Source of the DNA: Chloroflexota bacterium | GTDB taxonomy: Bacteria; Chloroflexota; Anaerolineae; Anaerolineales; UBA11579 | Reading direction: 5' to 3' | Length of the DNA: 64,000 bases | NCBI GenBank assembly: GCA_009391835.1 | Contig: QWJF01000002.1 | Coordinates: 20,959 to 84,958, forward strand | Part shown: piece after piece, positions 28,069 to 38,185 of the stretch | Layout: the number at the start of each line of letters is the position of its first letter | How positions within the stretch are numbered: the first letter of the stretch is position 1 | The notes under the pieces: generated by a model | Told to the model about the DNA's origin: nothing | Databases searched by the model: none | Seen by the model: only the letters and a program-made list of their open reading frames with translations | Translations under genes and position numbers: made by a program

Positions 28069-29967
28069 ATGCCTAAGATATTAGGAATTGACCTGGGGAC
28101 CACTAACAGTGTGGTGGCAGTCATGGAAGGCGGCGATGCGACCGTGATCAGCACGGCCGAAGGATCGCGCTTGTTGCCGTCTGTGGTGGCATTTAATAAG
28201 AATGGAGAGCGCCTGGTGGGGCAGACTGCCAAGCGCCAAGCTGTAATCAACCCGGAAAATACCGTTTCTTCAATGAAGCGCTTTATCGGCCGCCGTTTTG
28301 ATGAGGTGGAATCCGAGCGTAAGATGGTGCCCTATGAGGTTGTGGAAGGTCCCAGCGGCGAGGCCAGGGTGAAGCTGCCCGCCACGGGCAAAGAGTACAA
28401 CCCGCAGGAAATCTCAGCAATGGTGCTGGGAAAATTGAAAGCGGATGCCGAGGCCTATTTGGGCGAAAAAGTGAGCCAGGCGGTGATTACTGTTCCGGCC
28501 TACTTTAACGACAGCCAACGCCAGGCCACCAAGGACGCAGGCAAGATCGCGGGCCTTGAGGTGCTGCGCATCATCAACGAACCGACTGCGGCTGCGCTGG
28601 CTTATGGGTTGGACAAGAAGGAAAATGAGACCATCCTGGTCTTTGACCTGGGTGGCGGCACATTCGACGTCAGCGTTCTGGAAGTAGGCGACGGCGTGGT
28701 GGAAGTGAAAGCCACCAACGGCGACACCCATCTGGGTGGCGATGACTGGGATGAGGCGATCGTGAATTTCCTCGCCGACGCGTTCAAAAAAGACCAGGGC
28801 ATTGATCTGCGGCAGGATCGCCAGGCGCTTCAGCGCCTGCGTGAGGCGGCAGAGAAAGCCAAGATTGAGCTTTCTTCGGTGAGCGAAACTGAGATCAACC
28901 TGCCCTATGTAACTGCCGATCAAAGCGGTCCCAAGCATCTTCAGATCAAACTGAGCCGGGCCAAGCTGGAGCAGCTGACCGAGGATCTTGTGCGGCGTTT
29001 GCGTGAGCCCTTCGATGCGGCCCTCAATGATGCCGGCATGAAAGCCAATGAAATGGATGAAGTGGTGCTGGTAGGCGGCTCCACGCGCATGCCGATGGTG
29101 CAGGCGCTGGTGGAATCCCTGACCGGCAAGCAAACCCATAAGGGTGTGAACCCGGATGAGGTGGTTGCTGTGGGTGCTGCGATTCAGGCTGGCGTGCTGG
29201 CTGGGGATGTGAAGGATATGTTGTTGCTGGACGTGACCCCGCTCTCGCTGGGCGTTGAAACCCAGGGGGGCGTGATGACGACCATGATCGAGCGCAACAC
29301 GACCATTCCCGTGAAGAAGACCGAGGTATATTCCACGGCGGAGGACAACCAGACGGCTGTGGATATCCATATCCTCCAGGGGGAGCGCAGCAAGGCAGAC
29401 GACAATATGTCGTTGGGCCATTTCCGGCTGGACGGCATTCCGGCTGCGCCGCGCGGTGTTCCGCAGGTGGAGGTTACGTTCGATATTGACGCGAACGGCA
29501 TCATCAACGTAAGCGCCAAGGACAAGGCCACCGGCAAAGAGCAAAACATAACGGTGACGGCGTCCACCAACCTGGATGAAGGTGATATCGAGCGCATGGT
29601 GAAGGAAGCCCGCGAGCACGAAAGCGAGGACCGCGCGCTGCGCGACCTCGTGGAGGCCCGCAACCAGGCAGATGGCCTGGCTTATCAGACTGAGAAGACA
29701 CTCACTGAGTTGGGCGACAAAGTGCCGGCGGGAGACCGTGAAAGCATAACTGCCCAAATTGAAGAACTTCAGAAAGTTGGCGAAGGCGATGACGTCGCTG
29801 AGATCAAGCGGAAAACGGAAAGCTTGCAGAATGCATTCCATGCCTTGAGCCAGCAACAGGTTGCTCAGAATGAGAACGGCTCGAAGGCGGCTTCGGCCAA
29901 CGGCAATGGGCCGGATTCGGGCGAAGATGAGGGCGAAGTGGTCGAGGGGGAATTTCACGAAGCCTAA
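28069..29967 (+). CDS. dnaK: molecular chaperone DnaK (Hsp70)
   Basis: 632 aa; '[19 protein letters not shown]', '[15 protein letters not shown]', '[14 protein letters not shown]'. Confidence 0.98.
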   Translation: MPKILGIDLGTTNSVVAVMEGGDATVISTAEGSRLLPSVVAFNKNGERLVGQTAKRQAVINPENTVSSMKRFIGRRFDEVESERKMVPYEVVEGPSGEARVKLPATGKEYNPQEISAMVLGKLKADAEAYLGEKVSQAVITVPAYFNDSQRQATKDAGKIAGLEVLRIINEPTAAALAYGLDKKENETILVFDLGGGTFDVSVLEVGDGVVEVKATNGDTHLGGDDWDEAIVNFLADAFKKDQGIDLRQDRQALQRLREAAEKAKIELSSVSETEINLPYVTADQSGPKHLQIKLSRAKLEQLTEDLVRRLREPFDAALNDAGMKANEMDEVVLVGGSTRMPMVQALVESLTGKQTHKGVNPDEVVAVGAAIQAGVLAGDVKDMLLLDVTPLSLGVETQGGVMTTMIERNTTIPVKKTEVYSTAEDNQTAVDIHILQGERSKADDNMSLGHFRLDGIPAAPRGVPQVEVTFDIDANGIINVSAKDKATGKEQNITVTASTNLDEGDIERMVKEAREHESEDRALRDLVEARNQADGLAYQTEKTLTELGDKVPAGDRESITAQIEELQKVGEGDDVAEIKRKTESLQNAFHALSQQQVAQNENGSKAASANGNGPDSGEDEGEVVEGEFHEA

Positions 29968-29983
29968 GCAAGCAAATCGAAAT

Positions 29984-30016
29984 AAGAGCAGGGCCAAATT
30001 CGGTTCTGCTCTTTTT
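29984..30016 (+). terminator. intrinsic terminator of dnaK
   Basis: AAGAGCAG...CTGCTCTTTTTC. Confidence 0.8.
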
Positions 30017-30069
30017 CGTTAAGTTTAAAGCCGTGATAAACTCCTGAAGCGATAGCGTAAGAAGGAGAA

Positions 30070-30225
30070 ATGATGGATAAGGAAACCTCACAATTGTTTC
30101 GTGTCATGTTGATCGGTCTAGCGATTGTCATTGCTTTCTTGTTATGGGTCGGTTTTCAGGAGGCCAGCTACATGGGCCTTTCTCAGTTGCGGCCCCTGCA
30201 TGCCCTTGCAGCAGCCATCATATAA
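30070..30225 (+). CDS. small single-TM protein (51 aa)
   Basis: MMDKETSQLFRVMLIGLAIVIAFLLWVGFQEASYMGLSQLRPLHALAAAII*; GAAGGAG SD; flanked by terminators. Confidence 0.55.
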   Translation: MMDKETSQLFRVMLIGLAIVIAFLLWVGFQEASYMGLSQLRPLHALAAAII

Positions 30226-30246
30226 CAGGCAGCCCAGACTTAAAAA

Positions 30247-30276
30247 AAGAGGACGGAGAACCGTCCTCTTTTTTTT
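30247..30276. terminator. bidirectional intrinsic terminator
   Basis: AAGAGGACGG-agaa-CCGTCCTCTTTTTTTT. Confidence 0.9.
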
Positions 30277-30290
30277 GTTAATGGATTGGG

Positions 30291-31742
30291 TTAACGCCGT
30301 GGCTTGCCCTGCCCACGGGAAGAACGCCCTTTGTTCCCTGCAGATGGGTTCGAATCCTCTACTTTTGGCGCCGTGCCCTGGTGAATGGCTTGATGGTAGG
30401 TATCGTCCATCAGCATCGCGATCAACTGCAGCCCTTCCTCGCTTTCAGCCAGTTCTTTGGCGAAAGGAACGAGTCGCTGCATGCGCTCTGTTTTTAACTT
30501 ATCGCGATCGCGCAATTGAGCCTCAAGGTGAACCGTGAGGCGTTGGGATACAGTGTTGGCAACATCTTCGTCGGTAGGCATGTCTCGCTCCTCGAAAGTG
30601 ATCTTATACATAGCGCCAATGCGGATCAATTCGCGCTTCTCCAGCATGGTGTAAAGTGTCATCGCCACGCCGCTCGCGCCTGCGCGCCCCGTGCGTCCCG
30701 CCCGGTGGATGTAAAGCTCGGGGTCATCCGGGGCCTCATAAATGAAAACATAGGGAAGTTCTGGGATGTCTAACCCACGGGCGGCCACATCGGTGGCAAC
30801 CAGGAAGCGCAGTTCGCCTGACTTCAGCCGGCTGAAGACTTTTTCACGCGCCTTTTGTGACAGGTCGGAACTAAGCTCATCGGCGTTGTAACCAAAACGA
30901 CGCAACACCGTGGTCACATAATTTACGCGTGCTTTAGTGTTGCAAAAGATGAGGGCCTGCTCTGGGTTCTCAACCTCAATAATACGGACTAAGGCCCGAT
31001 CTTTATCCATACGGGGCACTTTTATGGATACATGGGCTACGTCGGTCACATGGACATGATCGCGGCTGAGGCTCAGGAAATCGGGTTCGTCCAGGAAACG
31101 GGCAGCCAGGCGTTGAACATTGGCCGGGAAAGTGGCCGAGAACATAAAGCCGTGAATGCCTGTCTTCGGCAAAAAGCTTTTGACTTCGAGCATGTCGGGA
31201 TAAAAACCCATCGAGAGCATGCGATCGGCTTCGTCGAAAACCAGCATCTTTAAAGGATCGAGCTTCAGGTTGCGCTTTATCAAATGGTCCAGCACGCGAC
31301 CCGGAGTGCCCACAACGAGCTGAGCGCCACGCTGGAAGCCATCCATCTGGGGGCCATAGCCCACGCCGCCATACACGGAAACCGTTTGCAAGCCACTGCC
31401 CCTGAACAACAATTCGGCATCATCGGCGACTTGTTTGGCCAGCTCGCGCGTCGGGACCAACACCAGCGCCTGGGCTTGTTTCTGCCCGGCATCCAGCAGT
31501 TCCAGCATCGGCAGGAGAAAGGCGCCGGTTTTTCCGCTCCCGGTGCGCGCCTGCACCATCAAATCTCGACCCTCTAAAAGATAGGGAATGGCTTTGGATT
31601 GAACGGGAGAAAGACGGTTCCAGCCAGCATGTTGGGTGGCTTTGCGGATACTTTCAGGTAAATTGTCTAAATCTGCCTCCGGAAGCGCTTGCTGGGGTTC
31701 AGCAATGTCTGCCGGAGGGCTTTGACTGGCGGTAGATTCCAA
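30291..31742 (-). CDS. DEAD-box ATP-dependent RNA helicase
   Basis: 483 aa; 'ARTGSGKTGAFLLP', 'VFDEADRML', 'MFSATFP', 'HRAGRTGRAG'. Confidence 0.96.
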   Translation of the reverse strand: MESTASQSPPADIAEPQQALPEADLDNLPESIRKATQHAGWNRLSPVQSKAIPYLLEGRDLMVQARTGSGKTGAFLLPMLELLDAGQKQAQALVLVPTRELAKQVADDAELLFRGSGLQTVSVYGGVGYGPQMDGFQRGAQLVVGTPGRVLDHLIKRNLKLDPLKMLVFDEADRMLSMGFYPDMLEVKSFLPKTGIHGFMFSATFPANVQRLAARFLDEPDFLSLSRDHVHVTDVAHVSIKVPRMDKDRALVRIIEVENPEQALIFCNTKARVNYVTTVLRRFGYNADELSSDLSQKAREKVFSRLKSGELRFLVATDVAARGLDIPELPYVFIYEAPDDPELYIHRAGRTGRAGASGVAMTLYTMLEKRELIRIGAMYKITFEERDMPTDEDVANTVSQRLTVHLEAQLRDRDKLKTERMQRLVPFAKELAESEEGLQLIAMLMDDTYHQAIHQGTAPKVEDSNPSAGNKGRSSRGQGKPRR

Positions 31743-31872
31743 TATGTTTGCCTATATGGTTTTTGTTTGGTTCATTATAGCTGAACGGTGGGAAGCCCAT
31801 CGGAAAATCCTTCGAGTTGAGCTGCAAAGGGCCTTATTCCGGCTTAATCCCGCGATGCTATAATCCCTCATC

Positions 31873-33246
31873 GTGGAAAATCAGACCCCAAAATCCCGGC
31901 GCGGTGCGGCCCGAAAATCGTCATCCTTGAAGTGGTTTGCTATTGGGGGAGCAATACTTCTGGTGGGTTTGCTTATCTATCAAATTCCCTTTGTAAAATC
32001 CCGTTTGGCCTGGCGCGTGGAGGATTTACGCACGCGCGTAGTCTATTTCTTTAACCCGCCTGACGAGGCTATTTTTGTGCCGCAAGAACAAAATTTGCCC
32101 ACGCCGGTGATCGATTCTGCCTCGACCCAACCCACGAGCAGTGGTGCTGCTTCAGTGACGAGCACCCCCGCGGTGACGCTGGCACCGCTGCCACCCAGCG
32201 CGAATCTGGAGGGGGTTGTGTATGTTGACCAGCACGGGGGTTGGAATTTGTGCGGGCCTGCAAATCTCACAATGGCGTTGAAATACTGGGGCTGGGGTGG
32301 AGATCGCAATGAGGTAACCGCCTATGTTAAGCCGGGCGTAAATACGCCCGGCCTGGATGCGGTTGAGCGCGGCCGCCCCGACAAGAACGTGATGCCGTAC
32401 GAAATGGAAGATTTCGTTGATTCACAGGTTGAAGGCATGCAGGCCGTGCTGCGCGTGGGCGGGGAACTCGACGAGATCAAGCGGCTGATTGCGGCTGGGT
32501 TCCCGGTTGTGGTTGAAAAGGGCTATTCGGAACGGGATGCCTCGGGCAAGATAAGCTGGCTGGGCCACTATCTTTTTGTGACGGGCTACGATGACGCGGG
32601 CGGATATTTCATTGTGCAGGATGCCTATTTGCGCAGCGGCGAGGATGGCACCGGAGCCAATCTGCATTCCTCCTATGAAGAATTCACTTCGCAATGGCGG
32701 GCGTTTAACTATTTGTTTATGGTGGTTTACCCTGAAGATCGGTTGGACGAAGTTATCACCGCGCTCGGCCCCTGGGCAGACGAGCAATGGGCCAACGCGC
32801 ATGCCCTGGAGATTGCTGAGGCAGAGGCAAATGCGCTAACTGGGCTCGACCAGTATTTTGCGTGGTTCAACGTGGGCAGCAGCCATGTGCGGCTCTTCCA
32901 GTATGTGGATGCGGCTAGCGCCTATGATTTGGCCTTCCAACTTTACGCGGGGTTGGACAATGATGAGGCCAGCCGCCCTTACCGCATGATGTGGTATCAA
33001 ACCGGGCCCTACTTTGCTTATTATTACAGTGGTCGCTATCAGGACACTATCAGCCTGGCCAACACGACCCTTTTCGATACGATCGCCGAACCCACGCTGG
33101 AAGAGAGCCTGTATTGGCGCGGGCTGGCTTACGAGGCCCTGGGCCAAATCGATAACGCGATTGCCGATTACCGTGAAACCGTGCGCCTCAATCCCAATTT
33201 TGGGCCGGGCTGGGCGCAACTGGAACGGTTGGGCCTGAGTGGCTGA
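31873..33246 (+). CDS. membrane-anchored C39-like cysteine peptidase domain protein with C-terminal TPR-like region
   Basis: N-terminal TM; 'VYVDQHGGWNLCGPANLTMALKYWGW', 'GHYLFVTGYDDAGGYFIVQDAY'; C-terminal 'YWRGLAYEALGQIDNAIADYRETVRLNPNFGPG'. Confidence 0.88.
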   Translation: MENQTPKSRRGAARKSSSLKWFAIGGAILLVGLLIYQIPFVKSRLAWRVEDLRTRVVYFFNPPDEAIFVPQEQNLPTPVIDSASTQPTSSGAASVTSTPAVTLAPLPPSANLEGVVYVDQHGGWNLCGPANLTMALKYWGWGGDRNEVTAYVKPGVNTPGLDAVERGRPDKNVMPYEMEDFVDSQVEGMQAVLRVGGELDEIKRLIAAGFPVVVEKGYSERDASGKISWLGHYLFVTGYDDAGGYFIVQDAYLRSGEDGTGANLHSSYEEFTSQWRAFNYLFMVVYPEDRLDEVITALGPWADEQWANAHALEIAEAEANALTGLDQYFAWFNVGSSHVRLFQYVDAASAYDLAFQLYAGLDNDEASRPYRMMWYQTGPYFAYYYSGRYQDTISLANTTLFDTIAEPTLEESLYWRGLAYEALGQIDNAIADYRETVRLNPNFGPGWAQLERLGLSG

Positions 33247-34504
33247 ACGAGATCCTTTGAGCGCGCTCAAAATCCTGCACTTTGCGGATGCCCATATTGA
33301 TATGGCCAATTACGGCCGGCATGATGCTGAAAGCGGCTTGCCGGTGCGCGTGATGGATTTCCTCAAATCGCTGGACGATATCGTTAACGCGGCGATTGAG
33401 GAGCAGGTTGACCTGGTGATCTTTGCAGGCGATGCTTACAAAGATCGCAATCCGCAGCCCACGTTTCAGCGCGAGTGGGGCAAGCGCATCATGCGCCTTT
33501 CGAAGGCGGGCATCCCTACGTTGCTGCTGGTTGGGAACCATGATTTGTCGCCCAGCCTGGGCCGCGCGCATGCCCTGGAAGAATATGCCACGTTAGAAAT
33601 TCCCTTCGTCCGTGTGTTGGATGAGCCCAGCTTTCTGGGGCCGGATGAATTGCATGGCTTGCCGCTGCAAGTGGTGGCACTGCCCTGGCTTACGCGCTCC
33701 AAGATGATGGCGCGGCTGGAGATCAGCGCTGCTGAGCCCGAGAAAATTTATCAAGAGCTGGAAACGCGGCTGACTGAATTGGTGGACCATTATTTGAATG
33801 AATTGGCCGATCCAGCCCTGCCGACCATTTTGACCGCGCACGCCTCAGTTCAGGGAGCCATCTACGGCGGCGAACGCACTGTGATGCTGGGGGGCGATCT
33901 TGTGCTTTCCGGATCGCTGGTTAAGGATCCGCGCTTGGATTACGTGGCACTGGGCCACATTCACAAGGCTCAAGATTTGAATGAGAACCAACATCCACCT
34001 GTGATCTATCCGGGTTCAATCGAACGGGTGGATTTTGGTGAAGTGCGCGATGATAAATTCTTTGTCATCGTTGAGGTGGAAAAGGGCAAGACTAAGGTGG
34101 ATTGGCGAAAATTGGAAGGGATTCGGCCGTTTATTGATATTCCCCCGATTAAATTGGATTCACAAGAAGGCTTGAATCAACGGATTCAAGCCGCATTGCC
34201 CAAGGCGGAGGTGCTGGTCGGCGCCATATTGAGGCTGACTCTGGAATATCCGCGAGACTTGGAGCCTTTGATTGATGAGGCGGCGCTGCGTGAAATCGCG
34301 GCTGAGACCTTTGAATTCCATCTGGTTAAGCGACCCCAAATGGAGACCCGGGTGCGCATCCCCGAAGACCAGAATGTCAGCGAAATGTCTCCCTACGATT
34401 TGCTCAACCTGTATTGGAAATCAGCACACGTCGAACCTGACGAGCAACAATCCCTTATGAAACTCGCCAAAGAGGTCATCGAAGACGCCCACAATGGAGA
34501 CTAA
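33239..34504 (+). CDS. sbcD: SbcD/Mre11-like exonuclease (metallophosphoesterase)
   Basis: 421 aa; 'ILHFADAHID', 'VIFAGDAYKDR', 'LLVGNHD', 'YVALGHIHKAQ'; no adjacent SbcC/Rad50 gene. Confidence 0.85.
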   Translation: MAERDPLSALKILHFADAHIDMANYGRHDAESGLPVRVMDFLKSLDDIVNAAIEEQVDLVIFAGDAYKDRNPQPTFQREWGKRIMRLSKAGIPTLLLVGNHDLSPSLGRAHALEEYATLEIPFVRVLDEPSFLGPDELHGLPLQVVALPWLTRSKMMARLEISAAEPEKIYQELETRLTELVDHYLNELADPALPTILTAHASVQGAIYGGERTVMLGGDLVLSGSLVKDPRLDYVALGHIHKAQDLNENQHPPVIYPGSIERVDFGEVRDDKFFVIVEVEKGKTKVDWRKLEGIRPFIDIPPIKLDSQEGLNQRIQAALPKAEVLVGAILRLTLEYPRDLEPLIDEAALREIAAETFEFHLVKRPQMETRVRIPEDQNVSEMSPYDLLNLYWKSAHVEPDEQQSLMKLAKEVIEDAHNGD

Positions 34505-35531
34505 ATCCGAACTCAAGCTTTTCGTTTCACTTGCGACTTTTGCCTTGTTCCTGGCGGCTTGCTCTGGGCAATCGGGCGCCGCGAAGTCTCCACCCGAATT
34601 CGGCAGCGGATCGGCTGAAACCACGTCAGAAGCCACCCCAAAAGTTAGCCCAACGCCAGAAGTTGTGGTCACGCTGAGCGCGGAAGAAGCGGTGCAGATG
34701 GCTGACCTGGGGCAGATCGCGTTCACAGCCAGCGATGAGGGACGACGGGATGTTTGGCTGATCCGCCCAGATGGCAGCGACGAATTTAGTCTCACGGGCA
34801 GCCTCAAGAACGTTTTTGCTGAGGCTCCGGTGTGGTCTCCGGATGGCAGCCTGATTGCATACGACGGTCTGCTCGGCGTCTACGAAACGCGCGACATTTT
34901 GCTGATAACTGTGGATCGTGAAAACCCCGTTCAGACGCAAATCACTGAGTTCGAGGACTATGACTGCTATCCGAGCTTCTCGCCGGATGGGGAGCAGATT
35001 GTGTATATGTCGGAGCGGGACGACAATCGCGATTTGTATGTGATGGATCTCGAAGGCAACGACATTGCGCGGCTCACGGATGATCCCACCAATGATTATG
35101 AACCCGCCTGGTCGCCGGACGGGGAGCGCATCGCGTTTGTTTCGCGTCGAACGGGCTTCTCACAAATCTACGTGATGGATGCCGACGGGGAGAATGTGGT
35201 TCAGCTTACCGAGGAAAACCAACTGGATTGGCGCCCCGCCTGGTCGCCGGATGGGGAGTGGATCGCGTTTGAATCCTGGCGGAATGGCAATGCGGATATC
35301 TTCATCATGCGCCCGGATGGCAGCGACCTCCAGCAACTGACCACCAGCCTGGCTGAGGACGGCCACCCTCATTTTTCCCCCGATGGACGCTACCTCGTGT
35401 TCCATTCCAAACGGATTGGCGATTATCAGTTGTTCATCCTCGAGCTGGAGCATCCCGAAAACGTATGGCACCTCGAAACAAAAAGCCCACGTGCTCTACT
35501 GCCCGCCTGGTCGCCGCCGACTGCGGAATAA
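34494..35531 (+). CDS. TolB-like beta-propeller lipoprotein
   Basis: Lipobox LFLAACSG; repeated 'WSPDGERIAF', 'FSPDGEQIVYMSERDDNRDLYVMD' blades. Confidence 0.9.
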   Translation: METKSELKLFVSLATFALFLAACSGQSGAAKSPPEFGSGSAETTSEATPKVSPTPEVVVTLSAEEAVQMADLGQIAFTASDEGRRDVWLIRPDGSDEFSLTGSLKNVFAEAPVWSPDGSLIAYDGLLGVYETRDILLITVDRENPVQTQITEFEDYDCYPSFSPDGEQIVYMSERDDNRDLYVMDLEGNDIARLTDDPTNDYEPAWSPDGERIAFVSRRTGFSQIYVMDADGENVVQLTEENQLDWRPAWSPDGEWIAFESWRNGNADIFIMRPDGSDLQQLTTSLAEDGHPHFSPDGRYLVFHSKRIGDYQLFILELEHPENVWHLETKSPRALLPAWSPPTAE

Positions 35532-35636
35532 AGCAAAATCTTGCTTCGCAACGCTTCAGGTGGGGGAAGCGGCGTATGCGTTGGCGGGCAACCTAGATAG
35601 TAGAATACATGTTCGATAAGTAGTACAATCCATTCG

Positions 35637-38153
35637 ATGTCCACCGCGTTAAGCAAGCTGATCTCCCAGTGGCGCTCTGAGCCAACCATTGGCGGAAACG
35701 TCACCAAATGGCATCAAGAGCCCCCCAGCCCAGGCACTTTTGCCGACTTACCCGAAACGATGGAGCCGCGCCTCGCGGCGGCCTTCGCGCAACTGGGTTT
35801 TGGCAAGCTCTATTCACACCAAAAACAAGCCTGGGATTTGTTGCAGGCGGGTCGTCATGTGGGGGTGGTTGCAGGCACGGCCAGCGGAAAGACGCTGTGC
35901 TACAACCTGCCCGTCCTGGATGCGCTTCTGCGGGATGAACGCGCCCGGGCCCTCTACCTCTTTCCGACAAAATCGCTGGCTGCGGATCAATTGAGCAAAC
36001 TCGAGGATTGGCTTTCCGCATTGGAAAGCGGACCTGAGTTGGTGGCTGCACTCTACGACGGGGATACGCGGGTGTCGGATCGGCCGCACATCCGCAAAAA
36101 GGCGCGCATTATCCTCAGCAACCCAGACATGCTGCATATCGGCCTGCTGCCTTATCACACCAAATGGGCCGAGTTTTTTGCCAACCTGCGCTTTGTGGTG
36201 CTCGACGAAATGCACACTTACCGCGGCGCGTTTGGTTCGAATGTAGCCAACGTCATCCGCCGGCTGAAACGCATCTGCGCATTTTATGGCGCGGCGCCGC
36301 AATTCGTTTTTGCCTCGGCGACGATCGCTAACCCGAAGCAGTTGGCTGAAGGGCTGATCGAAATGCCGGTGGAGATTATTGATCAGGATGGCGCGCCACA
36401 CGGCCCGCGCACGTTCATGGTGTATAACCCCCCGATTGTGAATCAGGATTTGGGCATCCGTGCTTCGGTGTTACAGGAGGCAGTGCAGCTCACCTCTGAT
36501 ATTCTCGCTCAAGATATCCAGACGATCGTGTTTGGGCGCACGCGGCGGAACATCGAGTTGATGCTTACCAATTTACGGGCGGCTGCGCCGGGCGACCCCG
36601 AGACGATTCGCGGCTACCGTAGCGGCTATCTAAAGAAGGAGCGGCGAGCGATAGAGGAAGGGCTGCGAAACGGTGAGGTGCGCGCCATGATTGCCACCAC
36701 CGCGCTTGAATTGGGCGTAGATATCGGCGGGCTGGAAGCGGCCGTATTGGCTGGATATCCGGGAACCATAGCAGCCACGCGCCAGCAAGCCGGTAGAGCG
36801 GGGCGTTCAGATGAACCTTCACTGGTGGTGTTGCTGCTCTATTCGAATCCACTTGAACAATACCTGGCGCGGAACCCCGATTATTTTCTTGAGGGCAGCC
36901 CGGAACACGCATTAATCAATCCGGATAACCTGGTGATTCTACTGGCCCATGTGCGTTGCGCGCTCGCGGAGTTGCCCTTTCGGAGCGGAGAAGCCTTTGG
37001 TAGCGTTGCCGCGGAAGATGTTGAGGAACTCTTGCAGGAGCTGGCCGGTGCGGGCCAGGCTCACCATTCGGGTGACAAGTATTTCTGGACGGCAGACACT
37101 TCACCCGCGCTTGAGGTTTCCCTGCGCGGCAGCGGCACCGATTCCTTCGTGCTCCAATCGCACGAGGCGGGCAACACAATACTGGTGGGGCAGATTGATC
37201 CAGTGGGCGCATTTTCCCTAGTGCACCCTGAGGCGATTTACATTCACGAGGGGCGAACATATTTCGTCGATCAATTGGATTTGGATGAGCGCGTGGCCCA
37301 GATGCATCCGGTGGACGTTGACTATTACACGGTCCCGATCCACAAGATCACCGTGGAGGCGATGGAGATATACCAGCAGGAGATGAGCACCGGCGGCGAA
37401 AAACATTACGGCAGGTTGCAAATCCAAGATGAAGTCCATCGCTACGAAAAGGTGCACTGGACAATGAATGAAGCGCCCGGTGGGGGTGAACTGGATCTGC
37501 CACCCTACACAATTAACACGCTGGGCTATTGGTTCGCCTTTGACGATCATGCGGTGGATGCGATCCGCGAAAAAGGTTTGTGGCGCAACGATCCCAATGA
37601 CTACGGCCCTCACTGGGAGGAAGTAAAACTGGTTGTGCGGGCACGGGATGACTACACCTGCCAGAATTGCCTGTTGCCCGAGAATGGCCGTGCGCATGAT
37701 GTGCATCATAAGATCCCGTTTCGCACGTTTGCCAGCCAGAAGGAAGCCAATCGCGTGGACAACCTGGTAACCCTCTGCCCGAAATGCCACCGGCAAGCTG
37801 AAACGATGGTGCGGGTGCGCAGTGGATTATCCGGTTTGGGCTTTCTTCTCGGGCACGTAGCGCCATTGCATCTGATGTGCGATCCCCACAACCTAGGCAC
37901 GCATTATGATCCCAAAGCAGATTTTGCCGGGGGGAAGCCCGCCATCGCTTTCTACGATAATTTTCAGGATGGCATTGGACTTAGCCAGAAACTCTATGAA
38001 ATCCACGATCAATTGATGGCGCAGGCCCTGGACGTGGTCATTGCGTGCGAGTGCAAGGACGGCTGCCCAGCCTGTGTTGGCCCCGGGGGTGAGCTTGGTG
38101 AGGGCAGCAAGCAACAAACCAGGGCTATCCTCGAAGCCTTGACGGGCAAATAG
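35637..38153 (+). CDS. mrfA: MrfA/YprA-type DEAD/DEAH helicase with HNH nuclease insertion and C-terminal Cys cluster (DUF1998-like)
   Basis: 838 aa; 'GTASGKTLCYNLP', 'VVLDEMHTYRGAFGSNVANVIRRL', 'TTALELGVDIGGLEAAVLAGYPGT'; HNH CQNC...HDVHHKIPF...NLVTLCPKCH; terminal CECKDGCPACVGP. Confidence 0.92.
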   Translation: MSTALSKLISQWRSEPTIGGNVTKWHQEPPSPGTFADLPETMEPRLAAAFAQLGFGKLYSHQKQAWDLLQAGRHVGVVAGTASGKTLCYNLPVLDALLRDERARALYLFPTKSLAADQLSKLEDWLSALESGPELVAALYDGDTRVSDRPHIRKKARIILSNPDMLHIGLLPYHTKWAEFFANLRFVVLDEMHTYRGAFGSNVANVIRRLKRICAFYGAAPQFVFASATIANPKQLAEGLIEMPVEIIDQDGAPHGPRTFMVYNPPIVNQDLGIRASVLQEAVQLTSDILAQDIQTIVFGRTRRNIELMLTNLRAAAPGDPETIRGYRSGYLKKERRAIEEGLRNGEVRAMIATTALELGVDIGGLEAAVLAGYPGTIAATRQQAGRAGRSDEPSLVVLLLYSNPLEQYLARNPDYFLEGSPEHALINPDNLVILLAHVRCALAELPFRSGEAFGSVAAEDVEELLQELAGAGQAHHSGDKYFWTADTSPALEVSLRGSGTDSFVLQSHEAGNTILVGQIDPVGAFSLVHPEAIYIHEGRTYFVDQLDLDERVAQMHPVDVDYYTVPIHKITVEAMEIYQQEMSTGGEKHYGRLQIQDEVHRYEKVHWTMNEAPGGGELDLPPYTINTLGYWFAFDDHAVDAIREKGLWRNDPNDYGPHWEEVKLVVRARDDYTCQNCLLPENGRAHDVHHKIPFRTFASQKEANRVDNLVTLCPKCHRQAETMVRVRSGLSGLGFLLGHVAPLHLMCDPHNLGTHYDPKADFAGGKPAIAFYDNFQDGIGLSQKLYEIHDQLMAQALDVVIACECKDGCPACVGPGGELGEGSKQQTRAILEALTGK

Positions 38154-38185
38154 CCCGGCCACAGGGCTAAGGCTATAATTCAGAG

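Noticed and set aside
28414-29997. 527-aa minus-strand ORF opposite dnaK
   Set aside because: Long antisense ORF caused by codon bias in a highly conserved gene; no recognisable family.
31873-33246. C39 bacteriocin-processing exporter
   Set aside because: No ABC/TM exporter domains or double-Gly precursor peptide nearby; it is a stand-alone C39-like domain with TPR.
35637-38153. DISARM/DrmA-like defense helicase
   Set aside because: No methyltransferase, DrmB or DrmC partner nearby; MrfA/YprA assignment with a MrfB neighbour fits better.
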